DNA of 43,088 bases, taken from NCBI GenBank assembly GCA_900315925.1, contig ONAV01000025.1, positions 1-43,088 of the forward strand, written 5' to 3'. Made by a program: the position numbers and the translations under genes. Positions 16,436-24,621 of the stretch are shown piece after piece (the stretch's first letter is position 1; each line of letters starts with the position of its first letter). The stretch is from an uncultured Selenomonadales bacterium. Lineage in GTDB: Bacteria; Bacillota; Negativicutes; Acidaminococcales; Acidaminococcaceae. Under the pieces are notes generated by a model. The model worked only from the letters and a program-made list of their open reading frames with translations, was not told where the DNA came from and did no database searches.

Positions 16436-16483
16436 AATCCCTGTCAACACACGCATTACTGGTGGGTTGGCAGGGATTTTTAA
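16436..16483 (+). terminator. Terminator after the phosphatase gene
   Basis: AATCCCTG-T-CAAC (16436-16448) pairs with GTTG-G-CAGGGATT (16466-16478), then TTTTT. The ~590-bp gap 16278-16871 otherwise holds the tracrRNA gene and the promoters listed separately; 16484-16640 shows nothing recognisable. Confidence 0.75.
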
Positions 16484-16640
16484 TTTGCGCCTGCAAGAGG
16501 AGACTTTTGGACTCAAAATGTTTTAAAATTTAGATAGTGGGGGCGGCGGATCTACGGATGCAGGCATAAAAGTGTATTTGTGAAGGTGGTACAGGAATAA
16601 TCTGGCTTTTGTAAATATCTAAAATAACATATTATGACTT

Positions 16641-16650
16641 GTGCTATAAT
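16641..16650 (+). promoter_or_regulatory. Possible plus-strand promoter upstream of cas9
   Basis: GTGCTATAAT is an extended -10 of the form used elsewhere in the window. A transcript from here would run antisense through the whole tracrRNA gene into cas9, with a ~215-nt leader. The -35 region is poor. No better cas9 promoter is obvious closer to the gene. Confidence 0.4.
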
Positions 16651-16673
16651 ATTAGCGAAAAGGATTAAAAAAA

Positions 16674-16793
16674 CAAAAAAGGCCTGCAAAGCAGACCTTA
16701 ATGTTCCACACGGTGGAGGTTCCGAAGAACGGGTTGAATAAATTTTTATTTGAACTTGTAATGTAAACTCACTGGATGGTAAACAATGAGCTT
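16674..16793 (-). ncRNA. tracrRNA of the type II-A system
   Basis: Read on the minus strand, an anti-repeat (about 16787-16750) contains TTTACCATCC, GTTTACATTAC, AAG and TTCAAAT. It pairs with the repeat as GTTTGA (with TTCAAAT) and GTAATGTAAA (with TTTACATTAC), leaving a GA/AAG bulge like the one in the S. pyogenes duplex. Downstream are a short hairpin with a TTCG loop (CCGTTCTTCGG), another stem near CCACCGTGTGG, and a terminator AAGGTCTGC-TTT-GCAGGCCTT followed by TTTT. Length is ~120 nt. It is divergent from cas9. The 5' end is inferred from the promoter. Confidence 0.87.
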
Positions 16794-16799
16794 ACATTA

Positions 16800-16828
16800 A
16801 TGCTAAACCATAACTTCTATTTTGTCAA
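16800..16828 (-). promoter_or_regulatory. tracrRNA promoter
   Basis: On the minus strand TTGACA (16828-16823) and TAGCAT (16805-16800) are separated by 17 bp. Transcription would start near 16793, just before the anti-repeat. Confidence 0.7.
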
Positions 16829-16871
16829 TAAAAACTTGCTAACAATAAGTAAAAAGAGAGGATGAATTTAC

Positions 16872-19800
16872 ATGTCTAAAAAGTTTGCTGGAGAGTATTA
16901 TTTGGGCCTCGATATTGGAACGGACTCTGTAGGTTGGGCAGTGACAGATAATCAGTATAATGTTTTAAAGTTTAATGGGAAATCCATGTGGGGCATTCGC
17001 TTGTTTGACGCAGCACAAACAGCAGCGGAAAGAAGAATGTTCAGAACAGCACGGCGGCGTGTTGAACGCCGCAGGTGGCGTTTGGAACTTTTGCAAGAAT
17101 TATTTCAAAATGAAATTGAGAAAAAGGATCCGGATTTTTTCCAGAGAATGAAAGACAGTGCTTTATATCCGGAAGACAGCAAAACAGGCAAACCGTTTGC
17201 GTTGTTTTGCGATAAAGATTTGAACGACAAATTGTATTACAAACAGTATCCTACGATTTATCATCTACGTAAAGCATTGTTGACAGAAAATAGTAAATTT
17301 GATATCAGACTGGTTTATCTTGCAATTCATCATATCCTTAAACACAGAGGTCATTTCCTGTTCAATGGGGATTTTTCCAACGTCACGCGGTTTAGCTTTG
17401 CTTTTGAACAATTGCAGACTTGCTTGTGCAATGAGCTTGACATGGACTTTGAGTGCAACAATGTTCAGAAACTGAGCGAAATCTTAAAAGATACCCATAT
17501 GAGCAAAAATGATAAAGTGAAAGCATCTGTTGCACTATTTGAAAATTCAGGAGACAAAAAACAGTTGCAGGCTGTGATTGGTCTTTTCTGTGGGGCAAAG
17601 AAAAAGCTTGCAGATGTGTTTTTGGATGAAACTTTAAATGATACTGAAATGCCCAGTATTTCAATTGCTGACAAGCCTTATGAAGAGTTAAGACCGGAAC
17701 TGGAGAGTATATTAGCAGAAAAATGCTGTGTGATAGATTACATTAAAGCTGTATATGACTGGGCTATATTGGCGGATATGTTGGATGGTGGAGAATACGG
17801 TAATCGAACATATATCTCTGTAGCAAGGGTAAGGCAGTATGAAAAGCATCATGATGATTTAAAAAAATTAAAAAAACTGGTGTGCCTGTATTGCAAGTCA
17901 GAATATAAATCGTTTTTCAGCGTTGCCGGAACAGATAATTATTGCGCATATATCGGTGATGATATTGAAACAGATGACAGAAAATCGGTTAAGAAATGTA
18001 AACAGGAGGATTTTTATAAACGCATAAAAGGGTTATTGAAGAAAGCTATTGAAAATGGCTGTCCAAAAGATGAAGTGGCGGAAATTATTAAAGATATTGA
18101 TGCCCAGGTTTTCTTACCATTACAGGTTACTAAAGATAATGGAGTTATTCCGCATCAAGTACATGAGATGGAACTGAAACAGATTTTAAAGAATGCGGAA
18201 AAATATTATCCTTTTCTGTGTAAAAAGGATGAGGAAGGTATTGTTACCAGTAACAAAATTCTGCAACTGTTCAAATTCCGAATTCCGTATTATGTTGGTC
18301 CTTTAAACAGTAGAATAGGGAAAAATAGCTGGATTGTCCGTCGAGCAGAAGGTAAGATATATCCTTGGAACTTTGAAGAAAAAGTTGATTTTGATAAATC
18401 AGAGGAAGGATTTATCCGCCGTATGACAAATCCGTGTACCTATATGGCAGGTGCAGATGTTTTACCAAAGTATTCTTTGCTTTATTCTGAGTTTATGGTT
18501 TTAAACGAATTGAACAATGTCAGAATCTGCGGTGACAAATTATCTGTGGAAATTAAGCAGACAATAATTAAAGATTTGTTCCAAAGAACTCGCCGTGTAA
18601 CTGTCCGAAAGCTTTGTGATAAGTTAAAAGCAGAAGGGGTTATTTCCAGGAATTCAAATCAAAAAGATATTGACATAAAAGGCATTGATCAGGATTTAAA
18701 ATCTTCAATGGTTTCTTATATTGATTTCAAAAATATTTTTGGCAAAGAAATAGAAAAATACTCCGTACAACAGATGTGTGAACGAATTATCTTTTTGCTG
18801 ACCATTCATCACGATGACAAAAGAAGATTGCAAAAACGTATTCGTGCAGAATTTACAGAAACGCAGATTACTGATGATCAGCTTCAGAAAGTTTTGCGGT
18901 TGAATTATCAGGGATGGGGCAGATTCTCTGCTGAGTTTTTAAAGGAATTAAAAGGTGTTGATACAGAAACCGGCGAGGTTTTTTCAATCATAAATGCATT
19001 ACGGAAAACAGATGATAATTTAATGCAGCTGTTAAGTAACCGCTATACATTTTCGGAAGAGTTGGAGAAATATAATAGTAATAAACGCAAAAAGATAGAA
19101 GCATTAACATATGATAATATCATGGAAGGTATTGTAGCTTCACCAGCCATTAAGCGTTCAGCGTGGCAGGCAATATCTATTGTTATGGAATTGAGTAAAA
19201 TTATGGGACGGGAGCCTAAACGCATTTTTGTGGAAATGGCGCGTGGTCCAGAAGAAAAGAAACATACTATATCAAGAAAGAATCAATTATTGGAACTTTA
19301 TAAATCCGTCAAAGATGAAAGCCGAGATTGGAAAACTGAACTGGAAACAAAAACGGAAAGTGATTTCCGTAGTATTAAACTGTTTCTGTACTATACGCAA
19401 ATGGGGCGTTGTATGTATACCGGTGAACCAATTGATTTGGATCAGCTAGCTAATACAACAATTTATGATCGCGATCATATTTATCCACAGTCGTTGACGA
19501 AGGATGACAGCCTGAATAATTTAGTTTTGGTCAAAAAAGTTGAAAATGTCAATAAGGGAAATGGCTTGATTTCTGCTGATATTCAGAAGAAAATGAGAGG
19601 CTTTTGGGCGGAATTAAAGAAAAAGGGCTTAATATCAGATGAAAAATTTAGCCGTTTAACCAGAACTACACCATTGTCTGATGACGAATTGGCTGGGTTC
19701 ATTAATCGCCAATTAGTAGAAACAAGGCAATCTTCCAAAATTGTGGCCGATTTATTCCATCAACTGTATCCTACAACGCAGGTTGTGTATGTGAAAGCCA

Positions 19801-20984
19801 AAATAGTGTCTGACTTCCGTCACGAAACACTGGATATGGTTAAAGTACGTTCGCTTAATGATTTACACCATGCAAAAGATGCATATCTGAATATTGTAAC
19901 GGGCAATGTTTATTACGAAAAGTTTAGCGGTAATCCGTTAACCTGGTTGAGAAAGAATCCAGACAGAAACTATAGTTTGAATCAAATGTTTAACTATGAC
20001 ATAGTGAAAAAGACAAAAGAGGGAACTTCTTATGTTTGGAAAAAGGGAAAAGACGGTTCCATTGCAGTTGTAAGAAGAACCATGGAACGGAATGATATTT
20101 TATATACGAGGCAGGCTACGGAAAATAAAAATGGCGGATTGTTTGACCAAAATATTGTAAGTAGTAAGAATAAACCGTTTATACCTGTAAAGAAGGGGTT
20201 GGATGTTAATAAGTATGGTGGATATAAAGGAATAACGCCTGCATATTTTGCACTCATCGAGTTTACTGATAAAAAGGGAAGTCGCCAACGGTTGCTTGAA
20301 GCTGTTCCGTTATATTTGCGGGCAGATATTGACAACGATTCAAATGTATTGCGTGACTTTTACAAAAATGTGTTAGGCTTAGAGAATCCAGTTGTTATTT
20401 TGAATAGGATTAAAAAGAATTCTTTATTAAAAATAAATGGTTTTCTGATTCATTTGCGTGGTACAACCGGGTTTTCTGCTTCGCAGTTGAAGGTACAAAA
20501 TGCTGTTGAATTCAGTCTGCCACATCACATGGAAGATTATGTTAAGAAGCTTGAAAACTATGAAATACATATAATAGCAGAAAGAGGTTCAACGAAAAAT
20601 TCTCAGATAAAGATTACCGAGTGGGATGGAATTAGTAAAGAAAAGAATCTGCAATTATATGATATGTTTATTAATAAAATGGAAAATACGATTTACAAAT
20701 TCAGACCTGCTAACCAGGTGTCAAATTTGAAGGAAAACAGAGAAGTTTTCAATTCATTAGCTGTTGAAGATCAGTGCTCTGTATTAAATCAAATACTAAT
20801 GTTATTTGTTTGTAAGCCAGTGACAGCCAACTTATCACTAATTAAAGGATCGAAGAATGCCGGTAATATGGCTTTATCTAAAATAATTTCTAATATGCGA
20901 AGCGCTTACTTGATTCATCAGTCCGTAACAGGTCTCTTTGAACAAAAAATTGATTTATTAAAGGTTAGTTCGCAGAAAGACTAA
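16872..20984 (+). CDS. cas9: CRISPR-associated endonuclease Cas9, type II-A
   Basis: 1370 residues, the size of SpCas9. RuvC-I is YLGLDIGTDSVGWAVTD with catalytic Asp 14; the bridge helix is Arg-rich (RRMFRTARRRVERRRWRLEL). RuvC-II is RIFVEMARG (Glu near 787), HNH is IYDRDHIYPQS (His near 866), RuvC-III is HHAKDAYL (near 1000). The C-terminal PAM-interacting region ends SVTGLFEQKIDLLKV, similar to the SpCas9 end. All nuclease residues are present, so it should cut DNA with crRNA and tracrRNA. AGAGAGG precedes the start. Base composition is more AT-rich than the upstream genes, consistent with transfer. cas1 and cas2 do not follow; only a csn2 fragment does. Confidence 0.97.
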   Translation: MSKKFAGEYYLGLDIGTDSVGWAVTDNQYNVLKFNGKSMWGIRLFDAAQTAAERRMFRTARRRVERRRWRLELLQELFQNEIEKKDPDFFQRMKDSALYPEDSKTGKPFALFCDKDLNDKLYYKQYPTIYHLRKALLTENSKFDIRLVYLAIHHILKHRGHFLFNGDFSNVTRFSFAFEQLQTCLCNELDMDFECNNVQKLSEILKDTHMSKNDKVKASVALFENSGDKKQLQAVIGLFCGAKKKLADVFLDETLNDTEMPSISIADKPYEELRPELESILAEKCCVIDYIKAVYDWAILADMLDGGEYGNRTYISVARVRQYEKHHDDLKKLKKLVCLYCKSEYKSFFSVAGTDNYCAYIGDDIETDDRKSVKKCKQEDFYKRIKGLLKKAIENGCPKDEVAEIIKDIDAQVFLPLQVTKDNGVIPHQVHEMELKQILKNAEKYYPFLCKKDEEGIVTSNKILQLFKFRIPYYVGPLNSRIGKNSWIVRRAEGKIYPWNFEEKVDFDKSEEGFIRRMTNPCTYMAGADVLPKYSLLYSEFMVLNELNNVRICGDKLSVEIKQTIIKDLFQRTRRVTVRKLCDKLKAEGVISRNSNQKDIDIKGIDQDLKSSMVSYIDFKNIFGKEIEKYSVQQMCERIIFLLTIHHDDKRRLQKRIRAEFTETQITDDQLQKVLRLNYQGWGRFSAEFLKELKGVDTETGEVFSIINALRKTDDNLMQLLSNRYTFSEELEKYNSNKRKKIEALTYDNIMEGIVASPAIKRSAWQAISIVMELSKIMGREPKRIFVEMARGPEEKKHTISRKNQLLELYKSVKDESRDWKTELETKTESDFRSIKLFLYYTQMGRCMYTGEPIDLDQLANTTIYDRDHIYPQSLTKDDSLNNLVLVKKVENVNKGNGLISADIQKKMRGFWAELKKKGLISDEKFSRLTRTTPLSDDELAGFINRQLVETRQSSKIVADLFHQLYPTTQVVYVKAKIVSDFRHETLDMVKVRSLNDLHHAKDAYLNIVTGNVYYEKFSGNPLTWLRKNPDRNYSLNQMFNYDIVKKTKEGTSYVWKKGKDGSIAVVRRTMERNDILYTRQATENKNGGLFDQNIVSSKNKPFIPVKKGLDVNKYGGYKGITPAYFALIEFTDKKGSRQRLLEAVPLYLRADIDNDSNVLRDFYKNVLGLENPVVILNRIKKNSLLKINGFLIHLRGTTGFSASQLKVQNAVEFSLPHHMEDYVKKLENYEIHIIAERGSTKNSQIKITEWDGISKEKNLQLYDMFINKMENTIYKFRPANQVSNLKENREVFNSLAVEDQCSVLNQILMLFVCKPVTANLSLIKGSKNAGNMALSKIISNMRSAYLIHQSVTGLFEQKIDLLKVSSQKD

Positions 20985-21422
20985 GGTGCCCTATACGAGA
21001 AACTAGAAACAGAAATTAACACTACGGACAATTTATTTGTTTGGAATGAGCTTTGTGGTAAGATGGAAAAGGAGTTGCAAAGTTTTTTGGATACAATGGA
21101 TTACCACATATCGTATGCGGACAATATCACAATAAAAGATTTTTTAAAGTTGATGAAGGTGCGTTTTCAAGAAGAGGGTGTTCATTTTTTTGAAAAACTA
21201 TTAGATTTTATCCGACTAGAGCAACAAATTCTGAAGGTCAGATTATTTGTTTTGGTAAATATTAAAGGCTATTTGAACTTAGAACAACTGCACTTTTTAT
21301 ATCAGCAAAGTTGTTATGATAAATTCCAATTGTTGCTGATTGAATCTTGTATGGATGAGCAGAAAAGAATTGGAGGTGAGCATGTACTGATTATTGATAA
21401 TGATAGTTGTGTTATTTACTGA
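20985..21422 (+). pseudogene. csn2: csn2, N-terminally deleted remnant
   Basis: Directly after the cas9 TAA, in the same frame, 145 codons read GALYEKLETEINTTDNLFVW through FEKLLDFIRLEQQILKVRLF, VLVNIKGYLNLEQL and FQLLLIES to DNDSCVIY and a stop. These are the middle and C-terminal parts of Csn2, the ring-forming adaptation protein of type II-A (~220 residues). About 75 N-terminal residues and cas1 and cas2 are absent. No ribosome site precedes the internal ATG at 21063, so translation is doubtful. The last cas9 codons may themselves come from csn2 (see finding). Confidence 0.85.
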
Positions 21423-21496
21423 TTTATATGATAATATTATTGATCATCTTGAATTTACCTGCGTGGTAATGTCGCAGAACTACAAACCAATTTGAG
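21423..21496 (+). promoter_or_regulatory. CRISPR leader region
   Basis: 74 bp between the csn2 remnant stop and repeat 1; the first ~40 bp are AT-rich (GATAATATTATTGATCATC). It ends ACCAATTTGAG just before the first repeat. Its place between csn2 and the array is the canonical leader position in type II-A loci. No clear -35/-10 pair is visible. Confidence 0.55.
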
Positions 21497-21928
21497 GTTT
21501 GAGAGTAATGTAAATTCATAGGATGGTAAAACGAGTGATTATATTGGCACAGGCGATTCCTGGTTTGAGAGTAATGAAAATTCATAGGATGGTAAAACAA
21601 GCGTGAGCTGGACGTAGAATGGAATGCGGTTTGAGAGTAATGTAAATTCGTAGGATGGTAAAACATAAGGAACAGGAAAAGCATCTGAAGGATGGTTTGA
21701 GAGTAATGTAAATTCATAGGATGGTAAAACCACTGGGTTGGCGAGATGCGGCTGACGTGGGTTTGAGAGTAATGTAAATTCATAGGATGGTAAAACTTTA
21801 TGCGGTAGGTGTGAAGGTGTGCGGAAGTTTGAGAGTAATGTAAATTCATAGGATGGTAAAACCATATTGCTAAGGCACCATTTCAAAATCGGGTTTGAGA
21901 GTAATGTAAATTCATAGGATGGTAAAAC
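21497..21928 (+). CRISPR. CRISPR array, 7 repeats and 6 spacers
   Basis: 36-bp repeats start at 21497, 21563, 21629, 21695, 21761, 21827 and 21893; all six spacers are exactly 30 bp. The repeat starts GTTTGAGAGTAATG and ends GGATGGTAAAAC. Repeats 1, 4, 5, 6 and 7 are identical. Repeat 2 has T to A in the TGTAAA part and repeat 3 has A to G in TTCATAGG. Direction (plus) follows from tracrRNA pairing to the repeat 5' half. No spacer had an obvious match elsewhere in the window by eye. The last repeat joins a transposase remnant directly. Confidence 0.98.
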
Positions 21929-22401
21929 ATCACATGCCGGACCGGTACACGATTTTTATCACGGAGGAAGATAAATTCGGTAAGGGCCTTCCTATGTACC
22001 ATATCGAAAATACGATTACGGAGTTAGGTGATATACCGTTTCTGGATGGCGGGCACATTATTTACGTGAATGGCGAATAACGAGACCCTGCCACACCTGT
22101 CGGGCAATTGATGCACGATTTTGCCTGTACGCAGGCCCGTGATATTTTGAATCCGGTATTACGTGAGCGGGTGCGGTATTTGAAGGAGAGCGAAGGGGGG
22201 AATGCGGAGATGTGTGAATTGGTAGAAGAATACGCAGAAAAGAGAGCTAAAAGATATGCAGAAGAAAGAGAAATGCAGGTTAAGATGAGGACTGCTAAAA
22301 ATTGCATAGATAATACAAATCTTCCGCTGGAAGACATCGCAAAATGTGTTGAACTTCCACTTGCTACCGTAGAAGAGCTTGCACGCGGAAGAACAGCGTG
22401 A
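21929..22401 (+). pseudogene. PD-(D/E)XK (Rpn-like) transposase-family remnant
   Basis: From the first bases after the last repeat, one frame reads MPDRYTIFITEEDKFGKGLP then MYHIENTITELG and GGHIIYVNGE, a TAA at 22078-22080, and on in the same frame: LMHDFACTQARDILNPVLRE, RVRYLKESEGGNAEMCELVE, then a charged coil, ending at 22401. This is the C-terminal half of the PD-(D/E)XK nuclease family transposases (recombination-promoting nucleases). The catalytic N-terminal half is missing and the remainder carries a nonsense mutation. An ATG at 22108 could restart translation of 97 residues. Confidence 0.82.
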
Positions 22402-22441
22402 ATATAAATGAGATATTTCAGAATGAAGGAGGAAACCAACC

Positions 22442-23272
22442 ATGTTGAAAAGAATCATAACTTGTTTGTTGGCCTTGTCGCTTCTGGCTGGAGTACAGGT
22501 GAGCTTTGCCGCAGAAAAAGCAGGTGCGGAGGCGGGACCGATTTCCAAGGCGGAACATAGTCAATATCCACGTGCCTATGAAAAGGCGATTCTTGCCGCA
22601 AGATCAGAAGTTCCGGCAACAGCCGAATATCAGGGCATGTTAATTGAAAAGGAAACCGATAAGACGATTGCCTTTTCGTTTTTCGATAACAGCACGCTCC
22701 GTGCCTATGAAGTCACCGTGATAAAAGAGATAAATAAGGTGAAAACTGTTAAAATCGGAGGAAGCAATATTCCCGGCAGCACAACTGTTAATAAGACAGT
22801 CGAAGATATCGAAGAAATCATTCGTTTGGAGTATCCGGACGGCAAAATTAAATCAATTGAGCAAAAGTACGAGGGAAACCTCACCTATTATGAAGCGCAG
22901 CTGGAAACGCAGCGGTTTACGGTAGACCTTAAGATCAATCCGGTAACAGGAGCCATCGGCAGCCGGGTGTTGGAGTTTAAAGTGGAACCGCCCAAGGTGG
23001 AGGAGAAGAAACAACCTTCCCATAATCCGGCAAAAGAAGAACCGGTAAAACCGAAGCAACATAATCCGATTCCACCTGTTCCCGGCGAATGGACGTGCGG
23101 CAACTGCGGTACCCTGAACCACGAGGGACAATTCTGTACTAATTGCGGAATCCAGAGACCTGCGGATATGAAAGCGCCTGTTGCTAAATGCAGCAAGTGC
23201 GGATGGAAGCCCCAGGATCCCTATAACATCCCGAACTTTTGCCCGGAATGCGGCGCTCAGTTTGAAAAATAG
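22442..23272 (+). CDS. Secreted protein with PepSY-like and double zinc-ribbon domains
   Basis: 276 residues after GAAGGAGGAAA. Signal peptide: MLKRIITCLLALSLLAGVQV, cleavage near SFAA. Residues ~110-180 resemble a PepSY-type fold (IIRLEYPDGKIKSIEQKYEG, NPVTGAIGSRVLEF). A Pro/Lys/Glu linker leads to two zinc ribbons: CGNCGTLNHEGQFCTNCG and CSKCGWKPQDP...CPECG. Zinc ribbons in an exported protein are unusual because they are mostly cytoplasmic. It may inhibit a protease or sense metal or redox state, but this is only inference. It converges with the primase gene with a 1-bp gap. Confidence 0.75.
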   Translation: MLKRIITCLLALSLLAGVQVSFAAEKAGAEAGPISKAEHSQYPRAYEKAILAARSEVPATAEYQGMLIEKETDKTIAFSFFDNSTLRAYEVTVIKEINKVKTVKIGGSNIPGSTTVNKTVEDIEEIIRLEYPDGKIKSIEQKYEGNLTYYEAQLETQRFTVDLKINPVTGAIGSRVLEFKVEPPKVEEKKQPSHNPAKEEPVKPKQHNPIPPVPGEWTCGNCGTLNHEGQFCTNCGIQRPADMKAPVAKCSKCGWKPQDPYNIPNFCPECGAQFEK

Positions 23273-23273
23273 C

Positions 23274-24152
23274 TCAGGCTTTTTTTATGCCGTAATAATT
23301 CCCGTTCCAGCGTTTTCCGGCGTTGCGGACGGTAAGCGGAACGTAGTGGGGGCCTTTGGATTTTCGGTACAGCGCGGAGTGTTCAAATACATTTTCAATG
23401 GTCTGTTGGCCGAATCCGCCCAGCCAGAACCACATACGCTGGCAGAAGCGGAAGTCTTCCCGGCTTTTGTCCTGCCAGCTGTGCCCGTGATAGTACATGC
23501 GCTTTAATTCCGTGTCGGCGTCAAAGGCTTTTTGCAAAATGAAATCAACAGAAGGGGCGTTCGGTGTCAATGAATTGTTGACGGCGGGCGCTTCTGTGTT
23601 TTTCGGGCGCAGGCTTTCACAGTAATTTATTGCGTGCGTCAAATCTGCCAGGCAGCTGCCGCAGACGGTATGTCCTGTCACTGTGATACTCCTGCCGGAA
23701 CCGTACCATTCGTACTCTTTCCCGTGGTAGCCGATGGTCTTGCGTCCGGGTAAAAGGTAAGTATTTTTATTTGGCAGAAAGCCCCACACGTGCACGCCGT
23801 TTCCGGAAGGGGAGAGGTCGCACCAGGCGTCAGGGGCAAGCTGCAAAATTTTGTTCAGCCGGGGAGAATTGGGAATGCAGTCGTCAATGTCGATACAGGC
23901 CAGGTCGTTTTGCCGGGAGAGAAGCAGGCTCACTCCGCCGTCTGTCGGAATGGTGCGAACTGCCTCTGCAAAAGGTCTCCCTTCCGTTTCCCAATACTGC
24001 CCGCGCAAAACGGTTTCGCCATACGTCGGCAGTTTTTTTGCTTTGCCGTCAACAAAGAGGGGCTTCCAGTTGATCCAATAGGGCAGAACTTTCAAAAATT
24101 CGGGGATGCCGTCAGGATTTACTTCTATTATTTTTGTGTCTTGTGTAATCAT
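23274..24152 (-). CDS. Prim-Pol-like phage/plasmid primase
   Basis: 292 residues from the ATG at 24152 (preceded by AGAAAGGAAA); an ATG at 24173 is an alternative. WINWKPLFVDGKAKKLP opens a bifunctional primase/polymerase-like domain. ACIDIDDCI holds the metal-binding Asp pair and SPSGNGVHVWGFLP the following family motif. The C-terminal ~90 residues (SREDFRFCQRMWFWLGG, WNGNYYGIKKA) match the accessory region of NrS-1-like polymerases. It should prime or copy DNA for an extrachromosomal or satellite replicon, with the helicase 470 bp upstream on the same strand and iterons between. Confidence 0.78.
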   Translation of the reverse strand: MITQDTKIIEVNPDGIPEFLKVLPYWINWKPLFVDGKAKKLPTYGETVLRGQYWETEGRPFAEAVRTIPTDGGVSLLLSRQNDLACIDIDDCIPNSPRLNKILQLAPDAWCDLSPSGNGVHVWGFLPNKNTYLLPGRKTIGYHGKEYEWYGSGRSITVTGHTVCGSCLADLTHAINYCESLRPKNTEAPAVNNSLTPNAPSVDFILQKAFDADTELKRMYYHGHSWQDKSREDFRFCQRMWFWLGGFGQQTIENVFEHSALYRKSKGPHYVPLTVRNAGKRWNGNYYGIKKA

Positions 24153-24246
24153 GTTTTTCCTTTCTGAAATCATAAGGCTTTCCCTGTGCTACTAAATAAT
24201 GAATAGCACTGGGTCAGCATTTCCTTTTTGTCTGTGCAGTTGTTTT

Positions 24247-24520
24247 TAAAAAGTGCATTAAGTACACGAAGTACATAAAAAGTACATCTATCAAATCTAG
24301 CATCACTGCTGGCTTTTAACAATCCGGATGTACTTAATGTACTTTTTTTATATATCATTTCCATAAAAAAAGTATGATATGAAATAGAGTGGGGAAAAAA
24401 GTACACTAAATACACTGAGTATCTGCAAATCGCGTAAATACTGGAATAACAACGATGTACTTTTTTTAGAATAAGTGCATTATGTCTTACAAAAGTACAC
24501 GAATGATGAAAAAAGTGCAT
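24247..24520. repeat. Iteron cluster, candidate replication origin
   Basis: Between the helicase and primase genes lie eleven GTRCAY hexamers: 24253, 24262, 24271, 24282, 24401, 24475, 24495 and 24515 on the plus strand, and 24328, 24337 and 24455 as ATGTAC on the minus strand. Most sit in the context AAAAAGT(A/G)CA(C/T). An ATACAC near-match is at 24410. The region is very AT-rich with poly-A/T runs. Dense iterons in an AT-rich gap beside primase and helicase genes is the layout of plasmid or P4-type satellite origins. No ORF here is convincing. Confidence 0.7.
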
Positions 24521-24621
24521 TTGGCTCCAACAAAAAATTATACGGCTTGAAAATTTCCCTAACGCTTGCAACATATTGAATACATAAGGCGCACAGGCAA
24601 TTTTCAAAATGGCAGCCTGTT

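Noticed and set aside
21424-21886. Two minus-strand repeat proteins (LPSYEFTLLSN-type units) across the array
   Set aside because: They are translations of the CRISPR repeats with 66-bp period (divisible by three), a known artefact.
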